A DNA stretch of 64,000 bases from Hemileia vastatrix (Eukaryota; Basidiomycota; Pucciniomycetes; Pucciniales; Zaghouaniaceae), in NCBI GenBank assembly GCA_030280995.1, contig JASXTE010000012.1, positions 11,544,501 to 11,608,500 on the forward strand, given 5' to 3'. The notes beneath the pieces are model-generated. The model did no database searches. It worked only from the letters and a program-made list of their open reading frames with translations, and was not told the origin of the DNA. Positions 22,228 to 33,900 of the stretch are shown one piece after another. Each line of letters starts with the position of its first letter. The first letter of the stretch is position 1. A program made the position numbers and the translations under genes.

Positions 22228-23000
22228 TGTCACGCGCCATGTGACACTCAAGGCGAAAGCAGCTCATTAAATCAATAATATGGAGTCCTAAATCTATACT
22301 CGAAGCGCAGAAAGCAATACTCCATAGCAATTGCAATTTTCCTTTGTGTACTTACTATTTAACTGCGCTAGCCTAAACTCTAAATCTAAATTAGTCAATC
22401 GCCCAATAGGGTGCCTTAGTCTCCTTTTCAATAAGCGACACACAGCTCTAGGTTCAACAAAATAGTACAGTAGTAGTTTTTCATTAAAGTTTTGTTAATT
22501 AATTAAAAAGGGGTAAATTGAGCATGGACGGATATTTAGCGAAGAGGGTCTAAGTGTATGTTAGTAATGGTCAATGGTATGGGAATGGTGCGATGGAAGG
22601 GAGGTCAATGCGAGGAGGAACAAAGGATATAAAAGGGTTGGGTATTTTGGTTCGATATTCCTTAGAATTAAATTATAAATCGTATTTACATTAATAGTGG
22701 TAAATCTTTAAAGTTAAAACATTGTTATTGTATCTTTCTTTCAAATTCTCAATATTCATTTCTAAATCCTAAATATTTGATTATTGAGTTTCCAACCCTT
22801 CGTGAGATCTTAAGAATTCCTATTACCTTTGAAACTATTTTATAATTCTTCTCAAACGAATCTCAAACCTGTAGTGCTTACTTCAAGTGACCTTCGAATC
22901 ACTTCCTCGAATCATTCCTCTGTGCCTCAAAGAAGTTTCTAAATCTCTCATCTTACTTTCAGGAACATCCTCGACCTTGTGCGTAGGTCGTCCGGTGACA
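22228..23000 (+). repeat. 3' LTR of E4
   Basis: Direct repeat of 14214-14986, same length, about 19 differences. The right flank begins with the target duplication CTGGA. Confidence 0.95.
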
Positions 23001-23722
23001 CTGGACTCCTCCACATCCTCAGCCAATGCTTCACTGACCTTGCTAACATATTTAGTGCTAGCTTACTGGAAATAATCCACTGCAAAAAGTTTCAGATGAC
23101 CCTCTACAAACTCCTTTACCACAGAAAGAGCAGCCGATTTCTTATTGCCATTAGGAAGAACCTTAATCTTGTCCTTCCTAGCCAACTCCTTCACAACATA
23201 AATCCTGACATTCCTGGCCAGAGAAAACCAGAAAATATCCCTTGCAGTGTCAGTACTCTCCAACTCCTGCATGTCCACCAAATATTCCAGCACTGGCTCC
23301 AACTGAGCCAGAAACTTTCTATAAGTGTGGAGATTATACACACCTCCATAAGATTGCCATTCACTTGCAATCATATTGAGATCCACCATGAAGTATCTGG
23401 ATCCCCACCTGTCTGTCATCTGCAGACACAACTTCTTCCAATCCTTCTTTCTGTAGCCCTCCATTGCAGAAACTTCCTTCACCAAAGCCCTGTCACCAAT
23501 GTAAATGTTGACTTGCTTCACCATGTCCAAGTGAGAAGCCCCATCTACATTCCCAGCAGCCTTGAAAAGCTCCAGAAACAACTTCACATCCTCCCCCATA
23601 AACATAGGCCCCTTCGAGGACTTGATCCTGACAGAAGGCCTAACAGAAACAGAAGGATTACTATCCTCAGCAACACCAACAGTGCCACTACCACTACTAG
23701 AGAAAGAGGGTCCAGAAGCCAT
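23001..23722 (-). pseudogene. gag N-terminal part of E3
   Basis: The ATG is the complement of 23720-23722, starting MASGPSFSSSGSG. The 5' 240 codons are open and homologous to E5 Gag. Matching features include GPMFMGEDVKLFLELFKAAG, NVDGASHLDMVKQVNIYIGD, DRWGSRYFMVDLNMIASEWQ, RDIFWFSLARNVRIYVVKEL and SVVKEFVEGHLKLFAVDYF. This is the capsid-like domain. The frame is cut by E4 at 23001 and resumes at 14213. The element's zinc knuckle and protease are in that later part. Confidence 0.9.
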
Positions 23723-23807
23723 GGTCCAATAAATTTTAGAAAACCAATTTTCAACCACAGAAGAGAGTCCAAAAATAACAGAAAATTCAAAAGCTAACAA
23801 ATCCTCA

Positions 23808-23825
23808 CCCCCACGTTAGGCTCCA
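23808..23825 (-). promoter_or_regulatory. primer-binding site of E3
   Basis: In sense TGGAGCCTAACGTGGGGG starts 4 nt after the 5' LTR. It differs at a few positions from the TGGCGCCCAACGTGGGG of E5, a tRNA-Lys-type site, so it is probably the decayed same site. Confidence 0.6.
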
Positions 23826-23829
23826 GAAA

Positions 23830-24911
23830 TGTAGACAATTCTTTAGTACTAGCTATAGGCCTTGACCAAAGGAGTTGGAGTAAAACTAGAGAGAAAAACC
23901 TCTATCCCTTTGAGAAATACCAGTTGAGATTTATTTGCTACAGAAAATTAGAGACTGTTACTATACCCCTTTCAACACACTTCTTAAGTACTTTACAAGT
24001 CAAGACAGTAGCCAATAGCAGACCACTGAGAACCAAAGAACCAGAAACCTGAAACGCAGAAAGATCCACACCAGAAAAACAAACACTGTGCACTTGTTGC
24101 ACAGGAAACAGCAGTAATACTTGATTCAGGTTGCAAAGCTACACCAGAGAAACCAGTTGCCAAAGTTGAGTTAAATGAAAAACTAACCTTGCAAAAAACA
24201 CAGCTGATTGTGGCCAAAAAACAGTGAAAACTGAGTGAGAACAATGATATCACCTCCAGATGGTTGTATGATAATTAAATTTTCCCCAAGACTGTCTTAT
24301 TCAGTATGTACACACAGACCACCATCTAAAAAATCTATGCACAGAAACAAATTTGGCACTTTTGGCAGCCAAATTGAATAAAAAGCCTCTAGAAGCGCTC
24401 CCCAGCCTTCTATAACCAAGGCGGGCGGCCCACCTAGAGGCAGCCAGACCTCCCTGATGTCAGAAAACCACCAAAAACCTCCAAAAAAGCCCAAAGTACT
24501 TAGAAAAATCCAGCACAACTACTAAAACCCTTAAAACACAAAATTAAGCTATGACAACGTTGAGACATAAAATATAGAGCCAAACTAGCTCTACATAATG
24601 GTACTATGAACTTAACCCTAAGACTTAAGGTTAGCCCTTAAAACTCAAAAAACAAAATTAAAAAGCTATCTTTTAGAAATGAAAAATGAGCAAATGACCC
24701 CTTTAAACTTAGAATATGAAAGATTTCAACAAGACATAATATATAGAGAAAAATCTGGGCTATCCAATAGTAGTACCCACATACCCATAGTCCTAATATT
24801 CACTGGATAAAACCTTAAAAACACACAATTATTCAACCAATGTCAATTAAGACATATCAAAACAGCGCCAAACAGCCCAACAAAGGCCTCTGCCAATGTT
24901 GGAAGACCACA
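23830..24911 (-). repeat. 5' LTR of E3
   Basis: Direct repeat of 3132-4214. The outer end (24911) adjoins ACGG and then the resumed gag of E2. Confidence 0.9.
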
Positions 24912-25590
24912 ACGGTGGTTCAAACCTTATTTTATCATGCTTTCCTCAAATGAATCTCATTTTCTTATTAATAATTGGGAGAAATTTGAAGACCAATGTT
25001 TTATGTTGTTTGGTGACCCTAATGATATTGACAACACAGAAATCAAACTTTATTTCCTTCGCATGAACAATAATGGAAAATCTTTTGAGTATATCTCAAA
25101 TTTCAGGGCTTTACAGACTTGAGCTATTTGGAATGATTCTTCTCTTAAATATCATTTCAAAAAGGGACTTCCTTAAAGGATTCTGGATCAACTGAATCTT
25201 CATGGACATAAAATGGTGAGTTTCACAGACTTAATGGATAGGACCCTTGGACTTGATGGCGTGCATCAAGGACAACTTCAACAAATTCATCACACACAAA
25301 AATCTCATGGCTCCGATTCCAAATCTGGGCTTCCTTCAAACAATCACTCCTAGCCAGCCCAATTGACCCAATCCAAACCCAGTCAAAAGGGAAAGGATAC
25401 TTCTTAACCCAAGAGTTTGACTTCTGGAGATATCAGAAAGGTATTGGATCCAAAAGGGGAATTAAAAGAAGCTGAAAGGAAAAGACAGGCAGATAATGTT
25501 TTATGTATGTATTTTTGGTGTAAACACTAGAAGATTGTGCAAAATTTAAGGAAAGGGAAGGTAAGAGCTCTAAGTCAAAAAACTAGAGGA
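24912..25590 (+). pseudogene. gag C-terminal part of E2
   Basis: It resumes the gag cut at 3131: RWFKPYF-like sequence, LINNWEKFEDQCFMLFGDPNDIDNTEI, then degraded capsid. The zinc knuckle is broken (CMY followed by Phe/Trp instead of Cys, about 25500). Stops occur at about 25121 and later. The slippery heptamer is at 25577-25583, directly before TAG, as in E4. Confidence 0.85.
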
Positions 25591-28500
25591 TAGTTTACTT
25601 GTGTTTAAAGCAAACTATTTTATTTCTCCCAGTGCACAGAACCTCCATGTCTTAAGGACTGCAGTTGTCATTAACCAGTTGATATTTATTCTTTTTAAAG
25701 AAGATATACCCTTCAGTTTTCTCATTGACTCTGGAGCTTCAATTTCATTTATCAGTTTATCTTTTGCCAAAAACCCTAGACTGAAATTTGTAGATATTTA
25801 TTGAATTCCAATTTATTTGGTCAAGTCAGAGGAACCCAAGTATTGGGTCAGTAAGAAATTTTTATGGGTTTTCAACTTTCCAAATTTTCCCTCCTTCAAG
25901 TGGGAAGTAACAGTCTTGGATGCCCCAAGGATGGACAATACCATTCTTGCTCATGACTTTTTAACGCATTGGAATCTGGAAATTGATTGGTCACAGGGAT
26001 TGATCACCCCTTGTTTTAATTATATTTCTGATTCTTCAATGCAGTTCAATAGGGAGTTAAAAAACTGGTCTGACCAATCCCTACTAGAGAACATCTCTCT
26101 TCCAGTTGATTTTCAACAATCTGATTTTTCTCTAAATGAGAGTTTGGCTAACCTTTCTATCTCAGTTACTTCACTCAAAAAAGTTTCAACAGCCTCAAAG
26201 TAAGCAATTCTTACTCTCTAAATTCAGGTCTACCCTTGACAGACTTCTTTGACAATGAAGAGGACAACCAAATAAATATTGAAGCCGTTAAAACAACTCT
26301 ACCAGAAGTTTATCATGACTTCTTCGATGTCTTTTCAGTTTGTAAGGCTGATAAGCTACCACCACATCAACCCTATGATTATCAAATAGAGTTAGTAGGT
26401 AAAGTACCTGTGGAAGGTTCTGTCTAGTCCCTATCAAAGGATGAATCCAAAATTCTTTGAGACTAAATTTCAGAGAATGTGGCAAAATGTTTCATTTGAG
26501 CCAGTAAATCCCCAACTGGCTCTCCAGTTCTATTGGTTAAGAAAAAAGATGGAAGTCTTAGGTTGTGCATTGATTATAGAAAGCTCAATTCAGTGACTAA
26601 GAAGAACACATATCCAGCTCCTCCTATGTCCTTACTTCTTACCTTGCTTAGTGGTTCTAATTTCTTCTCTAAAATTTATTTAAGAGGCGCTTACAACCTT
26701 ATACGTATTGCTGAAGGCCATGAACCTTTAAAGGCAATGCACACTAAGTTTGGTAGTTCTGAATATTTAGTTATGCCTTTTGAGTTATGTAATGCAACCT
26801 CAACTTTTCAAACTTTTTTCAATGATATCTTTCATGATGTTCTCAAACCATTTGTTGTTGTCTATTTAGATGATATTTCAATTTCTTTGAAGACCTTTGA
26901 GGAACATATTAAACATGTCAAACAGGTTCTCAATTGTCTTTGAGAACATGATCTCTACACCATGCACACTAAGTGCAAATTCCACCTAAATTCTATTGAC
27001 TTTCTAGGTTTTAAATTATCCACTGATGGCCTTGTCATGGATGAAAAAAAGTTAAAAAAATATTGGAATGGCTTGAGCCAAAATCCATAAAATGCTTACA
27101 AGGGTTTTTAGGCTTTGCTAAGTTCTATAGGAGATTTATTAAAGATTACTCTAAAACTATTACAAATCTCACTTCTCTTCTTAGAAAAGATACTCCCTTT
27201 CTTTTCACCAATACAGCTTAAAAGGAATTCAAAGCATTGAAGTCTGCATTCACCACAGCTCCAATTCTTTGAAATTTTGATGCCTCTGCTTTGACAATCA
27301 TCAAGACAGATTCTAGTGATTATGCTATTGCAGGGGTTATATCCCAATTAAATCCTGAAACAAAATTGTTTCATCCTGTTGCGTTCAAATCATGCAAATT
27401 GGTCAAAGCAGAGTTAAATTACAAAATTGATGATAAAGAGTTAATACCTATTATTCATTGTCTAAAAAAATGGTTTTCTTTTATTCTCAGCCTTCATAGT
27501 TCTTTTCAAATTTTAACAGATCATAATGCTTTAAAATAATTTATGTCTTCCAAAGTCTAGAAGCAACTTCAAGACAAATGGGCTGAGTTATTATCTTAAT
27601 TTACTTTCACTATTACCTATTGCCCTGCAAAAAATTGTGTATTTCCAGACATATTATTACGTCAGGAATACATTTACCCAAAGCGGGGGGAGGCATTGGC
27701 TAACAAGAACTTAGCAAATGTCAAATCAATTTTCAAAAAATCAATGTTAACAACCCATTACCTCAATATAATTACAACTCAAACAATTCAAAATCCACTA
27801 TCCAAAATTCAAAAATCTCAATCAAAAAATGATTATTGTGTGGGGGTAAAATACAAAATACTCTTGATGCAGGGGGACAAAAGATTCAGTATTGAATCAG
27901 GTCTACTAGTCTTTGAAGGTAGAGTAGTAATACCCAAGGATAAGGATAAAAGATTATGGATTTTCAATAGCAAACACAATTCTCCATTAGCTGGTCATTT
28001 TGGGGTTGATAATATCTACCAGTTAATTGCAAGAGATTTCTTCTGGAAAGAAATGACTAGAGCAATCAAGGCCTACATCAAAGTCTGTTATGAATGTAAT
28101 AGGAACAAGGTACCTCTTCATATGAAGTATGGGCTGCTTCAACCACTTCCATCTCCCTCTAAACCTTGGGAATCAATTTCTATGGATTTCATATCTCAAT
28201 TACCTCCCTCAGATAATTTTGATAGAATAATATTGTAGTTAATAGATTTTCTAAAATGTCTATTTTCATTAAAACTGTGACTACTGTAACAGAAGAGGAT
28301 TTGGAAAAATTATTTCTAGAGAACATATTCTCTAAACATATTTTACCTAATGATATTATTTTAGATAAAGGCTCTTTGTTTGTTTCCACTTTCTGGACTC
28401 AATTATTTCAACAATCAAATATTACAAGGAATCTTTCTACTGCTTATCATCCTGAAAACTATGGTAAAACCAAAAGAGTTAATTGAATCCTCAAACAATA

Positions 28501-29213
28501 TCTTCAAATGTATGTTCATTATAAACAAGACAATTAGACCACATGGTTACCATTGGCTGAATTTTATTAAAAAAACTTGACACATTCTTTGAAAAAATAA
28601 TCTCTGTTTGAAAATATTTAAGGATGACCTCTTTTATTCCATCTGACTTATGTAGGAATAAATCAACCTGCTGAAAATTATCTTTGAACAATTTCACAAC
28701 TTCAAGGCAAAATTCAATCTAACCTAGAAGCAGCAAATTGAAGGTATAAGGAACAGGCCAATAAACATCAACAATCTGATCCACTCTTTAAACCAGGTGA
28801 TAAAGTATTCCTCAAAGCAAAAAATACTTGAACAACTCAACCATCTGGGAAACTATCTGAAAAAGGCTTGGGTCCATTTGAAATTGATGCTGAAATCTCT
28901 AAAAATGCATTTTGATTCAAGCTACCTCCAAAGTGGCAATCTATTCATCTCTCTTGGAAATAGCTTGATAAATATACCTGGGAAATAAACATCCTCCTCC
29001 GGAACCGGTCCAAGTAGAAGATCATCTAGAGTGGGAAGTAAGCAGGATTCTTGATTCAAGAGGGTGCAAAGGGAAACTTCAATACCTTGTGGAATGGGAA
29101 GGATGCCTTAATGACACTAACAAAACATCATGGGAACCAGCTTCTAATGTTTCTGATGCTCCTGAACTTATCAAATCTTTTCATTTAAAATATCCTTCAA
29201 AACCTAAACCTTG
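25584..29213 (+). pseudogene. pol of E2: PR-RT-RH-IN-chromodomain
   Basis: Homologous along its length to 16240-20156. The protease FLIDSGASISFIS and RT motif YLDD (about 26860) survive, and the RNase H TDSSDYAIAGVISQ and integrase HHCC region HNSPLAGHFGVDNIYQLIARDFF are readable. The second Asp motif is now LDKGSLF and the Glu region HPENYGKTKRVN has lost its Glu. The chromodomain (about 28985-29213) is well kept, QVEDHLEWEVSRILDSRGCK, ending TGA 29211-29213. Many TGA/TAA/TAG codons and frameshifts are present. The stop at the position equivalent to 17932 of E4 is shared (27269). Confidence 0.92.
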
Positions 29214-29424
29214 AAATTCTTTCTTTCTTTTTCTCTTTTTTTCTCTGTTTTCTTTTCTTTTATCAAACTTAAAATCTTAAATCCTTAATGTTTATTTCAA
29301 TTTTTTTTTAAAAAAAAACTAAAACTTCATAATCATTTAAATCTTAATAATTCTTTTAACTATTTTTCAATTTTTTCTTAATTTCTGTATATTTCTTTAA
29401 AACCCAAAATTAAAACTTTATCAT

Positions 29425-29945
29425 AATAAAATAAAATAAAATAAAAATAAAATATAACAAAATAAAATAAACTAAACTAAAATAAGAAATAAAATAAAAT
29501 AAAATAAAATAAAATAAAATAAAATAAAATAAAATAAAATAAAATAAAATAAAATAAAATAAAATAAAATAAAATAAAATAAAATATAATATAATATGAT
29601 AAAATATAATATAATAAAATAAAATAAAATAAAATAAAATAAAATAAAATAAAATAAAATAAAATAAAATAAAATAAAATAAAATAAAATAAAATAAAAT
29701 AAAATAAAATAAAATAAAATAAAATAAAATAAAATAAAATAAAATAAAATAAAATAAAATAAAATAAAATAAAATAAAATAAAATAAAATAAAATAAAAT
29801 AAAATAAAATAAAATAAAATAAAATAAAATAAAATAAAATAAAATAAAATAAAATAAAAGTAAAATAAACATAAAATAAAATAAAATAAAATAAGCAAAA
29901 ATAAGAATTAAATTAAAATAAACAAAAAATAAAATAAAGAAAATA
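29425..29945. repeat. (TAAAA)n microsatellite
   Basis: About 100 near-perfect copies of a 5-bp unit with a few interruptions (about 29585-29615, 29860-29945). It lies in the pol-to-antisense-gene spacer of E2, where E4 has only short tracts. The open frames through it on the minus strand (repeating FYFIL) are artefacts. Confidence 0.95.
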
Positions 29946-30404
29946 AAAAACATTACAAATTGATTAAAACATTTTTTTCTTTTTTTCTATAATTATTTTC
30001 ATATTACATTATTATGTTCTTTCTCTAAAAATCTTTTTTTCTTTTCAACCTTCAAACTCTTTCCATTTTCATTTCTTTTCTGTTTCCTCAAAATTTAAAC
30101 TATCAAAACACTCAAATAGTCAAGACAACCTTCTCCAACAATCAACTTTAAATCAAACCTCTTTTCAAATTATAAATTTCTTTTTTTTCTCCCTTTCTTT
30201 TCTTCTCTTTACACAATAAATAAAAAAACAAATAACAAAATAAAATGATATTCAAGACAAAACTATATACAAAATAATTTTCTTTTCTTTTCTTCTTTAA
30301 TTTTGTTCTCTAAACTATTTTTTCTTCTACTTTATTTCAAATCAAATCCTTCATCTTCTCCATTATTAGATGAATTCCTTTTTAACTCTTCTCAAACACC
30401 TCAT

Positions 30405-31305
30405 AACCTTCAGCAAAGACCACCTCTCCAACATCTAACAATTCCTTGGCTATGTCATACAAAGCCAAATCAACAATATTTCCAAGCTCTTCACATAAAT
30501 TCTCAAATAAGGTCATTTGATGAGTTTGAAGGGGTTGCTTGGACCATAATTAATCCAAGACTTGGACTGCTAAATTGGTGTCCTCAATGTTTGACAGACC
30601 ACACTCAATCAGTCTTTTGGCTTCTGTGAAAAACTAAGGGAGGCCCACTGGTCAATGCTACAGAAACCTTTTCCATGATCTCCATTATCTAAAAACAAAA
30701 AACAGTTACCCGTTGAAGTAATAAAATGTTAAATTAATTCACTTACTCCAAAACCAGAGTCTACTTTGAGGAATAAGGGTTTCTTCTCTACCACCTCTAT
30801 TTCATCTTCATTTTCATCCTTGATGATCAGTCGTCTTTTTTTAGAAGTGGTGGCTTCATCCCCTTCTTACTCCAAAGTATCCTTGAAAACCTTGTCTACC
30901 TCTTCATCCACCATCCTTTGTCTTCTTGAAGCTACCTCTGTAGCCCAAAAGGAGATTTCCAACCTCTCCTCTTGACTCAAACCTTCCAATTCATCTATGG
31001 CTTAATCACTGTTTGTAGGCACATCCCAGATATCTTTGAAAAAAGGCTTTTGGGTCAGAGATTGAAAAAAATTCAGTTGTGGTAAAGGGATCTGTATTAT
31101 TATTACAAGCCAATGTGTTACAAGCTACTTGATGCCATCAGAAAAACTTACACTTCTTGCCAGGACCTCCTGATGAGGTACTTTCCATGCAAAATAGATC
31201 CATGGCCACAAAGTCCATGCATGGAGTCTTGAATTGGCAAGTGGGGAGTCCCCCATGAGCTCAAGGGTGAAGAGGAGTAGGGGTAGAGTTGGTGTTTTCA
31301 GGCAT
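30405..31305 (-). pseudogene. antisense Cys-cluster gene of E2 (decayed)
   Basis: Homologue of the E4 antisense gene. ATG at 31305 (MPENTNSTPTPLHP). The cysteine region now reads CMDFVAMDLFCMESTSS followed by CKFF and HQVACN, with the second and fifth cysteines changed to Phe and two stops. PKKRRV-type sequence survives as SKKRRLIIK. A GTAAGT donor (30746) and TTTTTTAG acceptor (30699) bound a 48-nt intron at the same position as in E4. Exon 2 (..LFENLCEELGNIVDLALYDIAKELLD) aligns with E4 residues near VRFVEELCGEVDTIIN. This shows the gene and its intron predate the split of the two copies. Confidence 0.7.
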
Positions 31306-31415
31306 TAAATTTAAAATAAGTAAAGTTAAATCAAAAAAGTATAAGAAAGAATGGTAAAGCTTGGAAATGAAGTATTCTCATGCTCAACAGAGCTCATGTT
31401 TTATACCTGGGAATC

Positions 31416-32211
31416 TGTCACGTGCCACATGTCACTCAAAGTAAAAGTACCTCAATTACCCTGCTATTCAAGCTCTAACTCCACAAGCAATGTGCAAAAA
31501 GCAACCTTGGGGAAATTTCATTTTATTATATTCTCAAATCAGCCGTGCTATCCAAACCTTAAAAAACACACTAATGGTAAAGATGCTTATACTTTTTAAT
31601 AATAAGCAATTTGCGCATAATCTAACGCTAAGATCAAGGCAATATTTGAACAGAGGTTAATTGTGGATCTGAGGATAAATTAAGAGGCCTGTGAAGTAAG
31701 AGCAGGGAAGAAGGGTTATAAAGCTAGATGGTTGGTAAATGGGAAATCTGATGGATTAGATGGGTCTACGGGTATATGGTGGCTGGGTGATTAATGGGTC
31801 AGTGCGAGGAGGAATGGGATATTTAAAGGGGATAATTTAGTTTGACATTCATAAGAATTAAATTATTAAATATATTTGTGATAGTAGTCAAAGTATTATT
31901 AGGCTATTGTTATAATTGTCCTTTTCTTTCTTAATAATCAATTTCATTAAATACTTAAAATACTTAACCTTTCCCTTTTGATTATTGAGTTACAACCCGT
32001 TATGAGATTTACCACAATAGTTAGTGTCCTTACCATATACATGAATTATTCCACAAAGATTATCCTGAACCAGTATTAGTTACTTAGATCTATCTTTGAA
32101 TCACTTCCTCAAAGTAGTCCTCTGTGCTTCAAAGTTGTAAATGCCCTCTCCTTTCTTATCTCAATTAATTTGGGATCACCCTCAACCCTGTGCATAAGTT
32201 TTCTGGTGACA
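31416..32211 (+). repeat. 3' LTR of E2
   Basis: Pairs with 1752-2548, begins TGTCACGTGCC and ends TCTGGTGACA. The self-priming complement inside is GAATTAAATTATT (about 31857). The flank GGTCT continues into the E1 integrase. Confidence 0.9.
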
Positions 32212-32790
32212 GGTCTCTATCCTAACCTTTCATCCAAATTTCGATATAGCCTCTCTAAACTCTGTCTCAAGTTCAGGACCTCCATCAACTATTATCAACT
32301 TCATCACTCCATACCCATATACCCAATTTTTCATCAAAAAATCTACCACATTCCTGGCATTCAAATTAATAAGAGGCGCTTTCTCTACCCAACTAGATAA
32401 ATAATCTCTGGCTTCAATCAATTATTTATATTTCACCTCCTTAATATGAACAGCATCCAAACTAACCCTACCAAATAGAGTATTTTCACCAGTTTAATGT
32501 CCAGGTTCCTTTGGCTTTAAATAACTTTTCTTTTGAGATTATTCACATGACCAAACCCATTTTTTAACAGTAAACTTCATACCAAGCCACCAAAATCTAT
32601 CAGTGATTTGTCTATAAGTTTCACCAGCTCCTATATGCCCAAGATCTTCATGCAGTGATTTCATAACCAATTCTTGCCCTTTCTCTTGAGTAATAACTAC
32701 TTAAGGATCTGGATACCTCCTCTTCATTAATCTTCTTCCAGAGAGATAAAATTCCAGTGACTTCCTTTTGATAGCCACCCATTCATCATA
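32212..32790 (-). pseudogene. integrase N-terminal and core part of E1
   Basis: In sense: KGQELVMKSLHEDLGHIGAG, DRFWWLGMKF and CE*SQ (HHCC with damage), FGRVSLDAVHIKE (first Asp), LIEARDYLSSWVEKAPLINL, VMKLIIVDGGPELETEF (second Asp). The gene continues at 1751 after E2 is removed. Stops at several CGA, CAA or TGG positions show decay. The sequence is close to 43883-44400 of E5. Confidence 0.87.
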
Positions 32791-33900
32791 ATCACATTTA
32801 TTAAACCTTTCTAAACTTAATAAATATTTTACCATTTTATAATAAAACCCTTTCTGTCCTCAGACATCATCTTGAAAATCTATTAATATAATATAAACAG
32901 GCACTTCCCTATCTCCTAGATCACCTGCAAATGAATGAGCCAATAACTTTAAATCTTGAACTCTCCATTTATCATAAAATATTTTTGAAATTTCCATCTT
33001 TGAACCTTCCAAAATTTTAGAAACCACAATTTATTCTTTCCCTTTTTCACCCTTTTCATCATCATCATCATCATCTTCATCTTTGTCCAACCTCCCTTTA
33101 ACCAAATTTTTATTAATACCCAACCTCTCTTTAACTGAATTTTCTAAAACTCCAACATATGCACCATTCACCAAATATTTACTATTCCACACTATTTCTC
33201 CATCTTCATACAGATACACAACATCTCCAACCTCTTTTTTACCAAATTTATCTTCACCATCATCAAAATTCCCAAGCACATAATTTAACATTTTATTATT
33301 ATTTTCCACTGTATTCTCATGGTAGAGGTATTCATCATCTCTATCCACAGATATTAATCCTGCTATTTTATCCTCATGGGGGATGTAAGGAAAGTCTTCA
33401 GAACCTATTTTACTGGCTTTAATCATAGGTATTTCTTCATTGAATTCCTCTGAGTCAGAATCCTCTTCAGGAGGTGGTCTTCTTAATAGTCCATCTGGAA
33501 TAGTGAATTTCTTTCTAGGCATGTGAACTAAATCAAAAGAAAAATTCTGAATAAAATCTACCCTTCTATTAATAGGCACATTTGGTAAACTAGGGGAATT
33601 GATCATTTAAAGAAATGATTTGGAATAAACTTGCAATTTGAAGTGTTTTCCCTATAAAACATTTTGAAGTTTCTTTAAGATTTTTTCCACACCACAATGT
33701 TCTGATTTTGGTTGAGAATATCTTGATTCCAACTCAGTAAAACCACAGATTCATACCCAACTGGTCTAAAATAACCAGATCTATTCATTTGAGACAGAAC
33801 TGCCCCAGCAACAATCTGACTTGAATCCACTTCTAAATAAATCTGGCCTTAATTTTTCCCATAATCTAAAATGTGCAGTATATTATCTTCCCCAACCACT
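32791..33900 (-). pseudogene. RNase H and linker of E1 pol
   Basis: RNase H is heavily broken (33610-33900, the Asp motif near LYLEVDSSQIVAGAVLSQ is readable only by comparison with E5). After it MINSPSLPNVPINRRVDFIQNFSFDLVHMPRKKFTIPDG is open to a long acidic linker (33031-33606) ending in an Asp run (DEDDDDDDEKGEKG). The LPHEVKLAG hairpin peptide of E5 is IPHEDKIAG here, with its DNA hairpin still visible at about 33368-33390. Confidence 0.8.

Larger units (their letters stand above)
14214..23000 (+). mobile_element. E4, younger chromodomain Ty3 element (family B)
   Basis: It is 8787 bp long. The LTRs, 14214-14986 and 22228-23000, are both 773 bp and differ at about 19 positions by eye (about 2.5 percent), nearly all transitions at CG/TG/CA. 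A perfect 5-bp target duplication CTGGA flanks it (14209-14213, 23001-23005), within the gag of E3. Order: LTR, self-priming site, gag, -1 frameshift signal, pol (protease, RT, RNase H, integrase, chromodomain), low-complexity spacer, antisense spliced gene, LTR. Four nonsense codons, one 2-bp insertion and a MITE in pol make it non-autonomous. Confidence 0.95.
3132..24911 (-). mobile_element. E3, minus-strand Ty3 element of family A type, split by E4
   Basis: The LTRs are 3132-4214 (3' LTR in sense) and 23830-24911 (5' LTR in sense), 1083 and 1082 bp, starting TGTGGTCTTCC and ending GTCTACA in sense. The four bases flanking it, AAGG (3128-3131) and ACGG (24912-24915), look like a 4-bp target duplication with one change. 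Its order in sense is LTR, primer site, gag-protease, pol, a 4.2-kb tail with antisense genes, polypurine tract, LTR. E4 interrupts gag at 14214-23000. The proteins are homologous to those of E5 but clearly more diverged than E1 is, so I treat it as a sister family. Confidence 0.9.
1752..32211 (+). mobile_element. E2, old chromodomain Ty3 element (family B), split by E3
   Basis: This is a complete but decayed Ty3/gypsy element with LTRs of 797 bp (1752-2548) and 796 bp (31416-32211), both TGT..ACA. The interior is gag (2616-3131, then from 24912), pol with protease, RT, RNase H, integrase and chromodomain (25584-29213), a (TAAAA)n tract, and an antisense accessory gene (about 30405-31305). 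E3 occupies 3132-24911 and interrupts gag. Removing E3 makes the sequence around AAGG/TGGTTC match the intact gag of E4. E2 lies inside the integrase of E1. Confidence 0.9.

Noticed and set aside
29410..29953. Two overlapping minus-strand open frames of about 160 codons that look like a repetitive membrane protein
   Set aside because: They are translations of the (TAAAA)n microsatellite; the length is an artefact of a repeat without stop codons.
33083..33422. Plus-strand open frames rich in His/Ser/Pro
   Set aside because: They are antisense shadows of the acidic Asp/Glu-rich linker of E1 pol and lack any other support, unlike the spliced antisense genes of E3 and E4.
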